Shown in pieces: positions 50,509 to 58,903 of a DNA stretch of 64,000 nt. Below the pieces are notes generated by a model. That model was not told the DNA's origin and did not search any database. It saw only the letters and a program-made list of their open reading frames with translations. Made by a program: the position numbers and the translations under genes. Within the stretch, counting starts at the first letter, position 1. Each line of letters begins with the position of its first letter. The DNA comes from CAVYXZ01 sp963772595 (GTDB lineage: Bacteria; Chloroflexota; Anaerolineae; Aggregatilineales; Phototrophicaceae), in NCBI GenBank assembly GCA_963772595.1, contig CAVYXZ010000013.1, positions 1 through 64,000 on the forward strand. Direction: 5' to 3'.

Positions 50509-52089
50509 TTGGCAGAAGAGCAGATCCTCATTGTCGATGATGGACGCGAAAACCGCGATTTTATCCAGGAGTACATCCTTGAGCCGAATGGCTATCATGC
50601 GTTGATGGCACGGGATGGGCAGGAGGGGCTGGAGATGGCCCTGCAATACCAGCCCGACCTGATGCTGCTCGATTTGCAGATGCCGCGCATGAACGGCTTC
50701 GAGGTGCTGGAGCAATTGCAGCGGCACAACATGGATATGCCGGTCATCCTGATGACCTTTCACGGTTCGGAAGAGATTGCTGTCGAAGTCTACCGGCTGG
50801 GTGTGCGTGACTACGTCATGAAGCCCTTCACGGTAGAAGAGATGTTGATGGCGATTGAGCGCAGCCTGACGGAGACGCGCCTGCGCCGGGAAAAAGAGGC
50901 GCTGACCGAGCGTATTCTGGCAGCTAACCGCGAACTCCAACTGCGCGTGCAGGAACTGAACGTGTTGTACTCGGTGGGCAAAAGCGTGACCTCATCGCTG
51001 AATATGGATGAGATTCTGCCGCGCATTGTCGATGCGTCGATCCGGGTGACGCAGGCTGAATCAGGCTACATTTATCTGCGTCAGAATCAGGATCTGATCT
51101 GCCGGGCCATGAAGCGCCATTCGGAATCGCAGGCGCGCGCGGTTATGCTGGAAGGTAAGGACCCGATTGCCAATCAGGTGCTGGACAGCGGCAGACCGGT
51201 GTTGATGGGGCCGGAACAGCTCAACGGGCACGCGAGCAACCCGCAGTCGCTGGCTTACGCGCCGCTGGTGTTTAACAACGAAGTGCGCGGTGTGCTGGGC
51301 GTGAGCAATATGAGTCATGATGCTCACGTTTTCACCAAGCATGACCTGGCGCTGCTAAGCACGCTGACCGATTACGCCTCGATTGCTATCGAGAACTCGC
51401 GCAACTTCGAGCAGCTCCGGCGCGTCAAGGAACTGGAAAAGGCGCACATTCGCGGCTCCTTCGAGAAGCTGGTGCCGCCCTCGGTGGTCGACAAGATCCT
51501 GACTGATCCTGATAACCTCGAACTGGGCGGGAAGCGGCAGGAGGTGAGCATCCTGTTTGCCGATATTCGCGGCTTCACGGCCTGGAGCGAGAACGCGCCG
51601 CCGGAGCATGTCATGGAAATGCTCAACGATTACCTCAGCCTGGCCGCTGAGATTATCCTGGCCTGGAATGGGACGCTGGACAAGTTCTTCGGCGACGGCC
51701 TGATGGCGATTTTTAACGCGCCGGAAGAACAGGACGATCACGTGCATCGCGCGGCGGATGCGGCACTGGCTTTGATCCGGGCGGCGGGCGAGATGCGCGA
51801 CCGGCGCGGCGATGGCCTGGGTTACAGCGTGGGCGTGAACGTGGGCGAGGCGGTGGTCGGTTATATCGGCACCGACCGCGCCATGAATTACACCGCGATT
51901 GGCGACACGGTCAACCTGGCGAAGCGCCTGCAAGAATATGGCTCGCCGGGGCAGGTGCTGGTCGAAGAATCGGTCATCAAGCGCCTGGGCAATCTGGCGA
52001 ACACACGGCCCCTGGGCAAGCTCACCGTGAAGGGCCGCAAGCAGCCCGCCTTCGTCTATGAACTGCTGGGCCTGAACCCCATCATTTGA
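50509..52089 (+). CDS. Receiver-GAF-adenylate cyclase
   Basis: 526 residues from TTG 50509 with GAGGCG upstream. Domains in order: receiver (phospho-Asp in LMLLDLQMPRMNGFE, Lys in YVMKPFTVEEM), coiled coil (TERILAANRELQLRVQEL), GAF sensor (SESGYIYLRQ, YAPLVFNNEVRGVLGVSNM), class III cyclase with ILFADIRGFT, DKFFGDGLMAIF and AIGDTVNLAKRL. All catalytic residues are present. It is the second cyclase of the block but lies on the opposite strand with its own promoter, so it probably senses another input through GAF. Confidence 0.9.
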   Translation: MAEEQILIVDDGRENRDFIQEYILEPNGYHALMARDGQEGLEMALQYQPDLMLLDLQMPRMNGFEVLEQLQRHNMDMPVILMTFHGSEEIAVEVYRLGVRDYVMKPFTVEEMLMAIERSLTETRLRREKEALTERILAANRELQLRVQELNVLYSVGKSVTSSLNMDEILPRIVDASIRVTQAESGYIYLRQNQDLICRAMKRHSESQARAVMLEGKDPIANQVLDSGRPVLMGPEQLNGHASNPQSLAYAPLVFNNEVRGVLGVSNMSHDAHVFTKHDLALLSTLTDYASIAIENSRNFEQLRRVKELEKAHIRGSFEKLVPPSVVDKILTDPDNLELGGKRQEVSILFADIRGFTAWSENAPPEHVMEMLNDYLSLAAEIILAWNGTLDKFFGDGLMAIFNAPEEQDDHVHRAADAALALIRAAGEMRDRRGDGLGYSVGVNVGEAVVGYIGTDRAMNYTAIGDTVNLAKRLQEYGSPGQVLVEESVIKRLGNLANTRPLGKLTVKGRKQPAFVYELLGLNPII

Positions 52090-52095
52090 AGCAGA

Positions 52096-53484
52096 CTATT
52101 TATCCAGCATCCCATCGCGCGGGCGGAAGCTGAGGACAATCGGCGTGCCCTCGAAGCTGTAGGCCTCGCGGATCTGATTCTCCAGGAAGCGCTTGTAGGT
52201 GAAATGCAGCAGGCGCGTGTCGTTGACGTGAAAGAGAAAGACCGGCGGATCGACGGCGACCTGCGTGGCGAAGAAGATCTTCAACTGGCGGGTGCCTTTG
52301 GCCGGCGGCGGATGCTTCTGCACGGCATCGCGCAGGATGCGGTTCATCTCTGAGGTGGGGATGCGGAAGCTGCGTGCTTCCCAGACACGGTTGGCGGTCT
52401 CCAGAACTTCGTGAATGCGCTGGCCGCTGAGGGCGCTGATAAACAGCACCGGAGCGTTGGGCAGAAAGTTGAATTTATCGCGCAGAGTCTCCAGGTAGCC
52501 GTTCATGGTGTGCGCGTCTTTTTCGACCGCGTCCCATTTATTGACCACGACGACCAGGCTTTTGCGTGCTTCCAGAATGTAGCCTGCGATGTGCTGGTCC
52601 TGCTCGGTGAGTCCTTCGACGGCGTCGATGACCAGCAGGGCGACGTCGCAGCGTTCGATGGCTTTCATCGAGCGCAGGACGCTGAACTTCTCCACCCCCG
52701 GTTCGATGCGGCCCCGCCGCCGGATGCCTGCCGTGTCGATGAGCGTCACGGGCATGTTGTGCCAGCGGATTTGGGTGTCGATGGCGTCACGGGTCGTCCC
52801 GGCGACCGGGCTGACGATGGTGCGATCTTCGCCCAGCAGGCGGTTGAGGATGCTGCTCTTGCCGACGTTAGGCCGCCCGACAATAGCGATTTTGAGATGA
52901 TCGTCATCGGCTTCGTCGTCAATAGTGCTGGTATCGCGGTCCTGAAGCGCCAGCACGACCGCATCCAGCAGATCGCCGACGCCCATATTATGATAGGCGC
53001 TGATCGGGAAGACCTGCTCGAAGCCCAGGCCGTAAAACTCGACGGCATCGGCGTGCCGCTGCGGATTATCGGCCTTGTTCGCGGCGATGAGAATCGGCCT
53101 GGAGCCGCTGTTGCGACGCAGCACCTGAGCGATGTGTTCGTCGGCAGCGGTGATGCCCTGCGTACTGTCTACCAGCAGGATAATCAGGTCCGCGTCGCGG
53201 GCGGCCATGAGCGCCTGACCTTCGATCTGCGCCACGAAATCCAGACTGCCTTCAGCCAGCGGACGGACATCCCGGCTGCCTTTGGGCTGATAGACCTCGA
53301 TGCCGCCAGTATCCACGACTTGAAATACCAGACCGTTCCAGTCGGTTTCGCCCTGAATACGGTCGCGGGTGGTGCCCGGAATTTCGTCTATGACCGCTAC
53401 GCGCTGCCCAACCAGCCGGTTGAACAGAGTGCTTTTGCCAACATTCGGTCTGCCTACCAGGGCGACCAGGGGTTTATAAGCCAT
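52096..53484 (-). CDS. der: GTPase Der (EngA)
   Basis: 462 residues, intact. Two GTPase domains, each with a P-loop (GRPNVGKSTLFNRL; GRPNVGKSSILNRL), DTGGI/DTAGI switch and NKAD/NKWD base recognition, and a C-terminal KH-like domain (QLKIFFATQVAVDPPVFLF). Needed for maturation of the 50S ribosomal subunit. Ends 6 bases from the convergent cyclase stop. Confidence 0.97.
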   Translation of the reverse strand: MAYKPLVALVGRPNVGKSTLFNRLVGQRVAVIDEIPGTTRDRIQGETDWNGLVFQVVDTGGIEVYQPKGSRDVRPLAEGSLDFVAQIEGQALMAARDADLIILLVDSTQGITAADEHIAQVLRRNSGSRPILIAANKADNPQRHADAVEFYGLGFEQVFPISAYHNMGVGDLLDAVVLALQDRDTSTIDDEADDDHLKIAIVGRPNVGKSSILNRLLGEDRTIVSPVAGTTRDAIDTQIRWHNMPVTLIDTAGIRRRGRIEPGVEKFSVLRSMKAIERCDVALLVIDAVEGLTEQDQHIAGYILEARKSLVVVVNKWDAVEKDAHTMNGYLETLRDKFNFLPNAPVLFISALSGQRIHEVLETANRVWEARSFRIPTSEMNRILRDAVQKHPPPAKGTRQLKIFFATQVAVDPPVFLFHVNDTRLLHFTYKRFLENQIREAYSFEGTPIVLSFRPRDGMLDK

Positions 53485-53538
53485 TGTGTGTGTACTCCTG
53501 GCTGGATTCTAGCAGAGCGATGCCGCTGTGCGAAGATT

Positions 53539-54789
53539 TCAACCGCCGCTGGTAGCTGATTGAATCTCAATGTCGAGTTCAGCGGGCAGGACCGACATGG
53601 TGCTGATCGCGCCGGGGTCAATGTTGACCGATACATCCGCTGGGAGCTGATAATTGCCAGCCTCCAGGCCGTTCAGGTCGATCACGGCGCGAATGTCATC
53701 GAGCTTTAGCTTGTCCAGCAGAAGCTGCGGGCCGGTGATGAGCACGGTCACTGTCGGCGGGGACACGGTCGCCGTCAGGTTGGCGTTCAGGCCAATGATC
53801 TCAACCGGGACCGGGTCGAACTGGCGGCTGGAGAGCAGGGGGGTGATCGGCACCTGAATATTGATGGTTTGCTGGCCGACGATAAAGAAGTTCGGGTTAG
53901 GCAGGATGACGTTAACCGCCTGTTCGAAGGTGCTGGTGCGGTCGGTGAGGTCGATTGGCTCGGTAAACACGGTGCTAGGCGCGTTGGGCAGGCTGTTCAG
54001 CGGCCCGCCGATGAGCAGTATCTGCGGCTCATAGCTGATTGAGCCGACTGTATAGCCTTCGGGCAGGGTTTCCAGCAGGATATTGGGGATCACGCTGACC
54101 TGCCGGATGTCGGAGCGGGCCTGAATGGGGATGGTGACTTCGACCGAAGCCGGTTCGACGGTCACGCCGTCGATTTCCTTGCCATCGACATCGACCGGGA
54201 GGGCGCGCGCGTCCACGCTGAAGGGATTGCGGCGCTGCTGGAGATCGAGCGTCACCTGGACGGCATTCACCTGAGTTACGAGGCTAAGCGGGCCGCTGAC
54301 CAGCACCTGCTGGGGGTCCAGCAGCACATCGCCACCTTGCAATTCGTAACCGGCGGGCAGGGGGTTGCTGATGACCGTCTCGACCGGTACAAGCTGTTCG
54401 CGCTCTTCTTCCAGGGTGATGAGTACCCAGCGCGGACTGGGGTCCGGCACAGCCCGGCGCGAGACTTCCGTCTGCAAATCGATCCGGTGTTCGCCCGCGC
54501 CGAGATGGCTCAGGTCGGCGATCACCTGAATGTCGTCAGAGCCAAGCTGTTCCAGCACGGAATGCGGTGCGCGGACGTTGACGGTCACGGTGCGGCGGCT
54601 CTGTTCGGTGATAATCAAGCCTTCGTCCGCCTTCACCTGAATGGGAATATTGCGGAAGATGAGCGTGTCAATCGGGTCGGATTCGAGCGTGGCAATGAAC
54701 CAGACCACGAAGGCCAGGCCTATTGACCCCAGGAACCACATAAAGGTGTTGAACAGGGTAAAGCGTCTGCCTTCAGTCTGTCGCTGCAT
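53539..54789 (-). CDS. cdaR: CdaR-like YbbR-domain protein
   Basis: About 416 residues from ATG 54789, which overlaps the cdaA stop (TGATG). One N-terminal membrane helix (FNTFMWFLGSIGLAFVVWF) and four YbbR repeats outside the membrane (for example PIQVKADEGLIITEQSRRTV, VEPASVEVTIPIQARSDI, VEIIGLNANLTATVSPPTV). CdaR regulates the diadenylate cyclase CdaA in Gram-positives, and the gene order fits. Gene is free of frame changes. Confidence 0.85.
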   Translation of the reverse strand: MQRQTEGRRFTLFNTFMWFLGSIGLAFVVWFIATLESDPIDTLIFRNIPIQVKADEGLIITEQSRRTVTVNVRAPHSVLEQLGSDDIQVIADLSHLGAGEHRIDLQTEVSRRAVPDPSPRWVLITLEEEREQLVPVETVISNPLPAGYELQGGDVLLDPQQVLVSGPLSLVTQVNAVQVTLDLQQRRNPFSVDARALPVDVDGKEIDGVTVEPASVEVTIPIQARSDIRQVSVIPNILLETLPEGYTVGSISYEPQILLIGGPLNSLPNAPSTVFTEPIDLTDRTSTFEQAVNVILPNPNFFIVGQQTINIQVPITPLLSSRQFDPVPVEIIGLNANLTATVSPPTVTVLITGPQLLLDKLKLDDIRAVIDLNGLEAGNYQLPADVSVNIDPGAISTMSVLPAELDIEIQSATSGG

Positions 54790-55659
54790 CAGGTCTGTTT
54801 GCGCCAATCACGCAGGTTATCGTAGAACTGGGCGCTCATGTCGTGCAGCCAGCCCCAGACGGAGGTGGGTCGTTTGCGGTTGGTGCCGTAAATTGCGCTG
54901 AGGATGGTGTTCAGGCGCTTGGCATCCAGACGCGGTACGAGTTTGCCCGCCATCGGTAATCGAGATCCGCCCAGTTTCCTCCGAGACCACAATGGTGATG
55001 GCGTCGCTGACCTCGCTGATCCCCAGGGCGGCGCGATGCCGGGTGCCCAGGTTGCGGTTGGGCAGGTTGCGGCTGGATGACAGGGGCAGCACGCAGGCCG
55101 CCGCCGCTATGCGCCCGCTGAGGTCGATAATCGCCGCGCCATCGTGCAAGTCGGTCTTAGGCCAGAAGACCGTCAGCAGAAGCTGTGAGCTGACCTGACT
55201 GTCGAGCGGGATGCCGGTGCGGACGTACTCGCTCAGGCTGCTGTTGCGCTGCAAGACGATCAGGCAGCCGTGCCGCCGCTCGGAGAGGCGTTCCGCGGCC
55301 TGGCAGATTTCGTCGATGATCTCAGCGCGCAGGCTGTCGGCGGGCAGGCGCGAGTTGATTAGAATCCCTGCTCGGCCTAATCGTTCCAGGCCGCGTCTCA
55401 GTTCAGGTTGAAAGATGACCGGGATAGCGAAGGCCAGCACCGGCAGGGCGTTGTTGAACAACCAGGTGAGGGCGGTCAGTTCGAAGATGCGCGAGACGAT
55501 CACCATAATGATGACGACCAGCACCACCCCGCGCAGCAGCGCGACCGCTTGCGTGCCCCGGATGACGAAGCTAATCATAAAGAACAACAGCCCGACCAGA
55601 AAGATGTCGAGCAGGGCGCTCGCATTCAGGTTTTCAAGTGCCCAGAGCAGTTCTTCCAC
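54789..55659 (-). CDS. cdaA: Diadenylate cyclase CdaA, one frame change
   Basis: Makes c-di-AMP from two ATP. Starts at GTG 55659. Three N-terminal membrane helices (LDIFLVGLLFFMISFVI, ALLRGVVLVVIIMVIV, LTWLFNNALPVLAFAIPVI) and a DAC domain with the DGA (LHDGAAIID) and RHR (GTRHRAALG) motifs. Near 54950 one base must be changed to pass from EETGRISI to MAGKLVPRLDAKRLNTIL, the normal C-terminus ending at 54789. Because cdaA is normally essential this break is probably an assembly indel. Confidence 0.9.
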
Positions 55660-55662
55660 GTG

Positions 55663-57907
55663 CTAACCACCAAGCTGAGACAGCAGACGTTTGTAGTCGT
55701 CCACGCCATCCGGGTTCAAGGCGATAATCTGGCGGATGGTATTGGCAGCTTCTTCGTGCAGTCCGGCTTCCAGTTGGAGTTCACCGAGGGCGTCGAGTTG
55801 AACGACCGACTTCTTTGCTGCGGCCCAACTGCCGGTAGATGGCGGCCAGGCGCGAGCGCAGGCCGGTGTCGTTGGGGTAGAGCGTGACCAGTTCTTCGAG
55901 AAGCTGGACGATCTGGTTGGTCTGCCGCTTCTTGGCGAAAATGCTCAGCAGTTGGTCCAGGCGCTTGATGGCCTCGACCTGATTGCCCTGGCGGTAATTG
56001 AGGTCGATGAGCATCCGGCGGGCGCGTTCGTCCTCCGGCGCGAGTTCGATGATCTCCTCGTAGGTGCGCTGGGCCTTGCGCACGTCCAGCCGCATCTGGT
56101 CGATGTCGGCGATGCGGTGCTTGATATGGACCAGCTTCTCCGGCGATGCGCCGACGCGGTTGGCGACTCGTTCGGCCAGGCTGTAGGTATCGCGCGAGGA
56201 GTCGAAATCGCCCAAGCTGATGGTAGGTATCGGCCAGATCAATGTACTGCTCCAGCGCTTCGTCCCAGCGCTCCTCGTTTTCCAGCAGTTCGATCAGGCT
56301 GGTGCGGACCGAGATGTCTAGCGGGGCCATCTCCAGCACTTCGCCCAGGATGGAGGCGGCCCGGTCATTCTCGCCGCGCACCATGTAGGTCTTGGCGACG
56401 ATGTTGTACTTGTTGATCGCCTGCCGCACGCGGCCTTCACGCATCATGATCTCGGCCATGCGGACGTGGATGGGCAGATAGTTGCGGCGCGTACTCCATC
56501 GCGTAATGCGCTTCATCGATTGCCAGGGTGAAGAGGCCCTGCCGCATGATAGCGATCAATGGCCGAGACTGCCTTGGTCAGCTTGTCGCTGTGGCTGGTG
56601 ACGAGGATCTCGACCACGCCCTGTTCGTCGTCGAGCCGGATGGCTTCCTGAAGCTGGCGGCGTGTTTCGGCGATGCGCTGCTTCCAGTCCTTGCCCTGGA
56701 GCAGGTTGGTGAAGCGCTCGCTGATCGCCTGAAGACTTTCGTCGGTACGGCCTTCGAGCGTCACCAGCAGCGAACCGTAGACGTTGCTCAGTTCGTGGAC
56801 CTCATCGACATTCATCGCCAGGCCGGTATCCACCGCTTGCAGGCTCTGAATCAGGTAGCGAGCGGCCTGCTTGGGTTTTTTCTGCTTGAAATAAGCCAGG
56901 CCCAGGCCGTGAAAGGCCCCGGCGCTGAGTTCGGTCATCGTGGCGGCTTCGCCCAGGCGTTTAACAGCTTCCTCTGGCTGGTCGTTGAGGACCAGCAGCG
57001 CGCCGAGGTTGAGTTCGAGCGCCGGATGACGCAGGCTGTCCTCCGCGCCACGATAAGCTTTGATAGCCTCTATGTTCAGGCCCTGGCGCTGTAATTCCAT
57101 GCCTTGCAGCGCATTGGCCCCGGCGGCATCCAGATCGCCGCTTTCCATCACGAAGGCCGCCAGCATCCCCAGGGCATCGGTCATGGCTTCGCCAATAGGT
57201 CCCAGTGGGTCGGCCTCGCCCACGTTCAGACGCTCGTCATAGTCGCCCAGTCATGTCGAGACGTCAGATCGCTTCTGGCGCGGCCTCTTCGTCCAGGCGC
57301 TTGGCGGCATGACCTCGCCGCCGGATTCCAACGCGCGCAGGGTGTTGAGGGCCTGCGCGTTGCGCCGGTCCAGCCGCAGCGCACGCTGCACCGCTTTGAT
57401 GCCTTTGGCGGTGTCGCCTGCCCGCTGGAAGTTAAAAGCCAGGTAGAGATATTCGATAATCGCCCGCTCTTTATCGCCCAGGCGCTCGTAGGCCTGCGCC
57501 AGCTTGGCATGGACACCGATAAAGCCAGGCGAGAGCCGGGTGGCCTGCTTCCAGTTGGCAACGGCTTTATCCAGGTCGCGCTGGCTCAGGTAGATTTCGG
57601 CCACGTTGACATACTGCTGGGCGGCTTCGCGCAGGCGGCCCATCGTCTCCAGGACCTCGGCGCTTTTTTCCAGCGGGATCGGATCGTCCGAGGCGAGTTG
57701 GTGCGCCCGCGTGTAGACCTTCAGCGCATCGTCCAGGCGGCCTGCCTTGAGCAGAGAGAGGCCAAGATGAATGTGCGCGTCGGGGTCCTCCGGGAACTCC
57801 TGAATGGCACGTCCGTAGGCAGCAATCGCTTCGCCCCAGCTTTGCTCCCAGGCGGCATTATGACCTGCATTCATGGCCTGTTCAAAGGCTTCACGGTTCT
57901 GGGCCAT
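55663..57907 (-). CDS. TPR-repeat protein, frameshifted
   Basis: About 745 residues over at least five frames (changes near 57300, 56570, 56450, 56220 and 55830). More than ten TPR-like helix pairs (for example AIAAYGRAIQEFPEDPDAHI, LAQAYERLGDKERAIIEYLY, LGLAYFKQKKPKQAARYLI, LAAIYRQLGR). No enzyme domain or signal peptide. Starts at ATG 57907, 10 bases after the argF stop, and stops 3 bases before the cdaA start, so it is in the same operon. Likely a scaffold; role unknown. Confidence 0.75.
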
Positions 57908-57917
57908 AAGAGTTCCT

Positions 57918-58830
57918 CTAACTCATGAGACTGACGAGAATGGCTTTTTGCGCGTGCAGCCGGTTCGCCGCCTGCTCGAAAATGACGGACTGCGGGCCAT
58001 CGGCCACGTCGTCGGTGATCTCTTTGCCCCGGTAGGCGGGCAGATCGTGCATGACGATGGCGTGTTTGGGCGCGAGAGCCATGAGCTGCTGGTTGACCTG
58101 ATAAGGCTGGAAGACAGCGATGCGGTCCCCGGCTTGAGCATTCCTGGCCCATACTGACCCAGGTATCGGTATAGACAACGTCAGCCGCCTGGACAGCGTC
58201 CGCCGGGTCGTGCAGCCGGTTGATCTCAATGTCCGGGTTGATCTGTGCGGCGATCTTGACAATTGAGTCGGGCAGCACGTAGCCCTGCGGCGAAGCAATC
58301 GTGTAATGTACGCCGAAGTGGGCGCAGATCAACAGCAGCGAGGCCGCCACGTTGTTGCCATCGCCAATATAGGTCAGCCGCAGGCCATCGGTCTGGCCGA
58401 AATGCTCGCGGATGGTCAGAATGTCGGCCATGGCCTGGCAGGGGTGCCGGTCATCGCTGAGGCCGTTAATCACCGGGACGGTGGCCCACTGCGCCAGTTC
58501 GCAAACGTGCTGGTGTTCGAAGACGCGCGCCATAATCCCCTGGACCATGCCGGAGAGGACGCGCGCCACATCGGCGATGCTTTCGCGTTTGCCCAGGCCG
58601 ATTTCATCTGGTCCCATGATGATGGCGTGACCGCCCAGGTGCTGCATCCCGACATCAAAGGATACCCGTGTTCGCAGCGAGGGTTTCTGGAAAATCATCC
58701 CCAGAGTTTGGCCTTTGAGAACCGGTTGGTTGCCGCCGCTTTGCCACTCAAGTTTGAGGTGTGCGGCCAGTTGGATCATGTGCCGCAGGTCCTTTGAGGA
58801 CCACTCTGCAATATCTAGAAAATGTCTCAT
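57918..58830 (-). CDS. argF: Ornithine carbamoyltransferase-like enzyme, one frame change
   Basis: 304 residues from ATG 58830. Carbamoyl phosphate motif FQKPSLRTRVSFD, MGPDEIGLGKRESI, and DDRHPCQAMADILT are normal for ornithine carbamoyltransferase; a frame change near 58140 joins TWVSMGQE to NAQAGDRIAVFQPYQVN. The usual ornithine-binding HCLP appears as HDLPAYRG, a Cys to Asp change. The fold and length fit argF, but the substitution leaves room for another carbamoyl acceptor. First gene of the operon that runs into TPR, cdaA and cdaR. Confidence 0.8.
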
Positions 58831-58903
58831 CGTTCGACTGTTATGCTTGAAGAATGCGCTGTTTTGAGTATAGCACAGTTGGCAGGTGGGTGAAACGTCA
58901 TCC

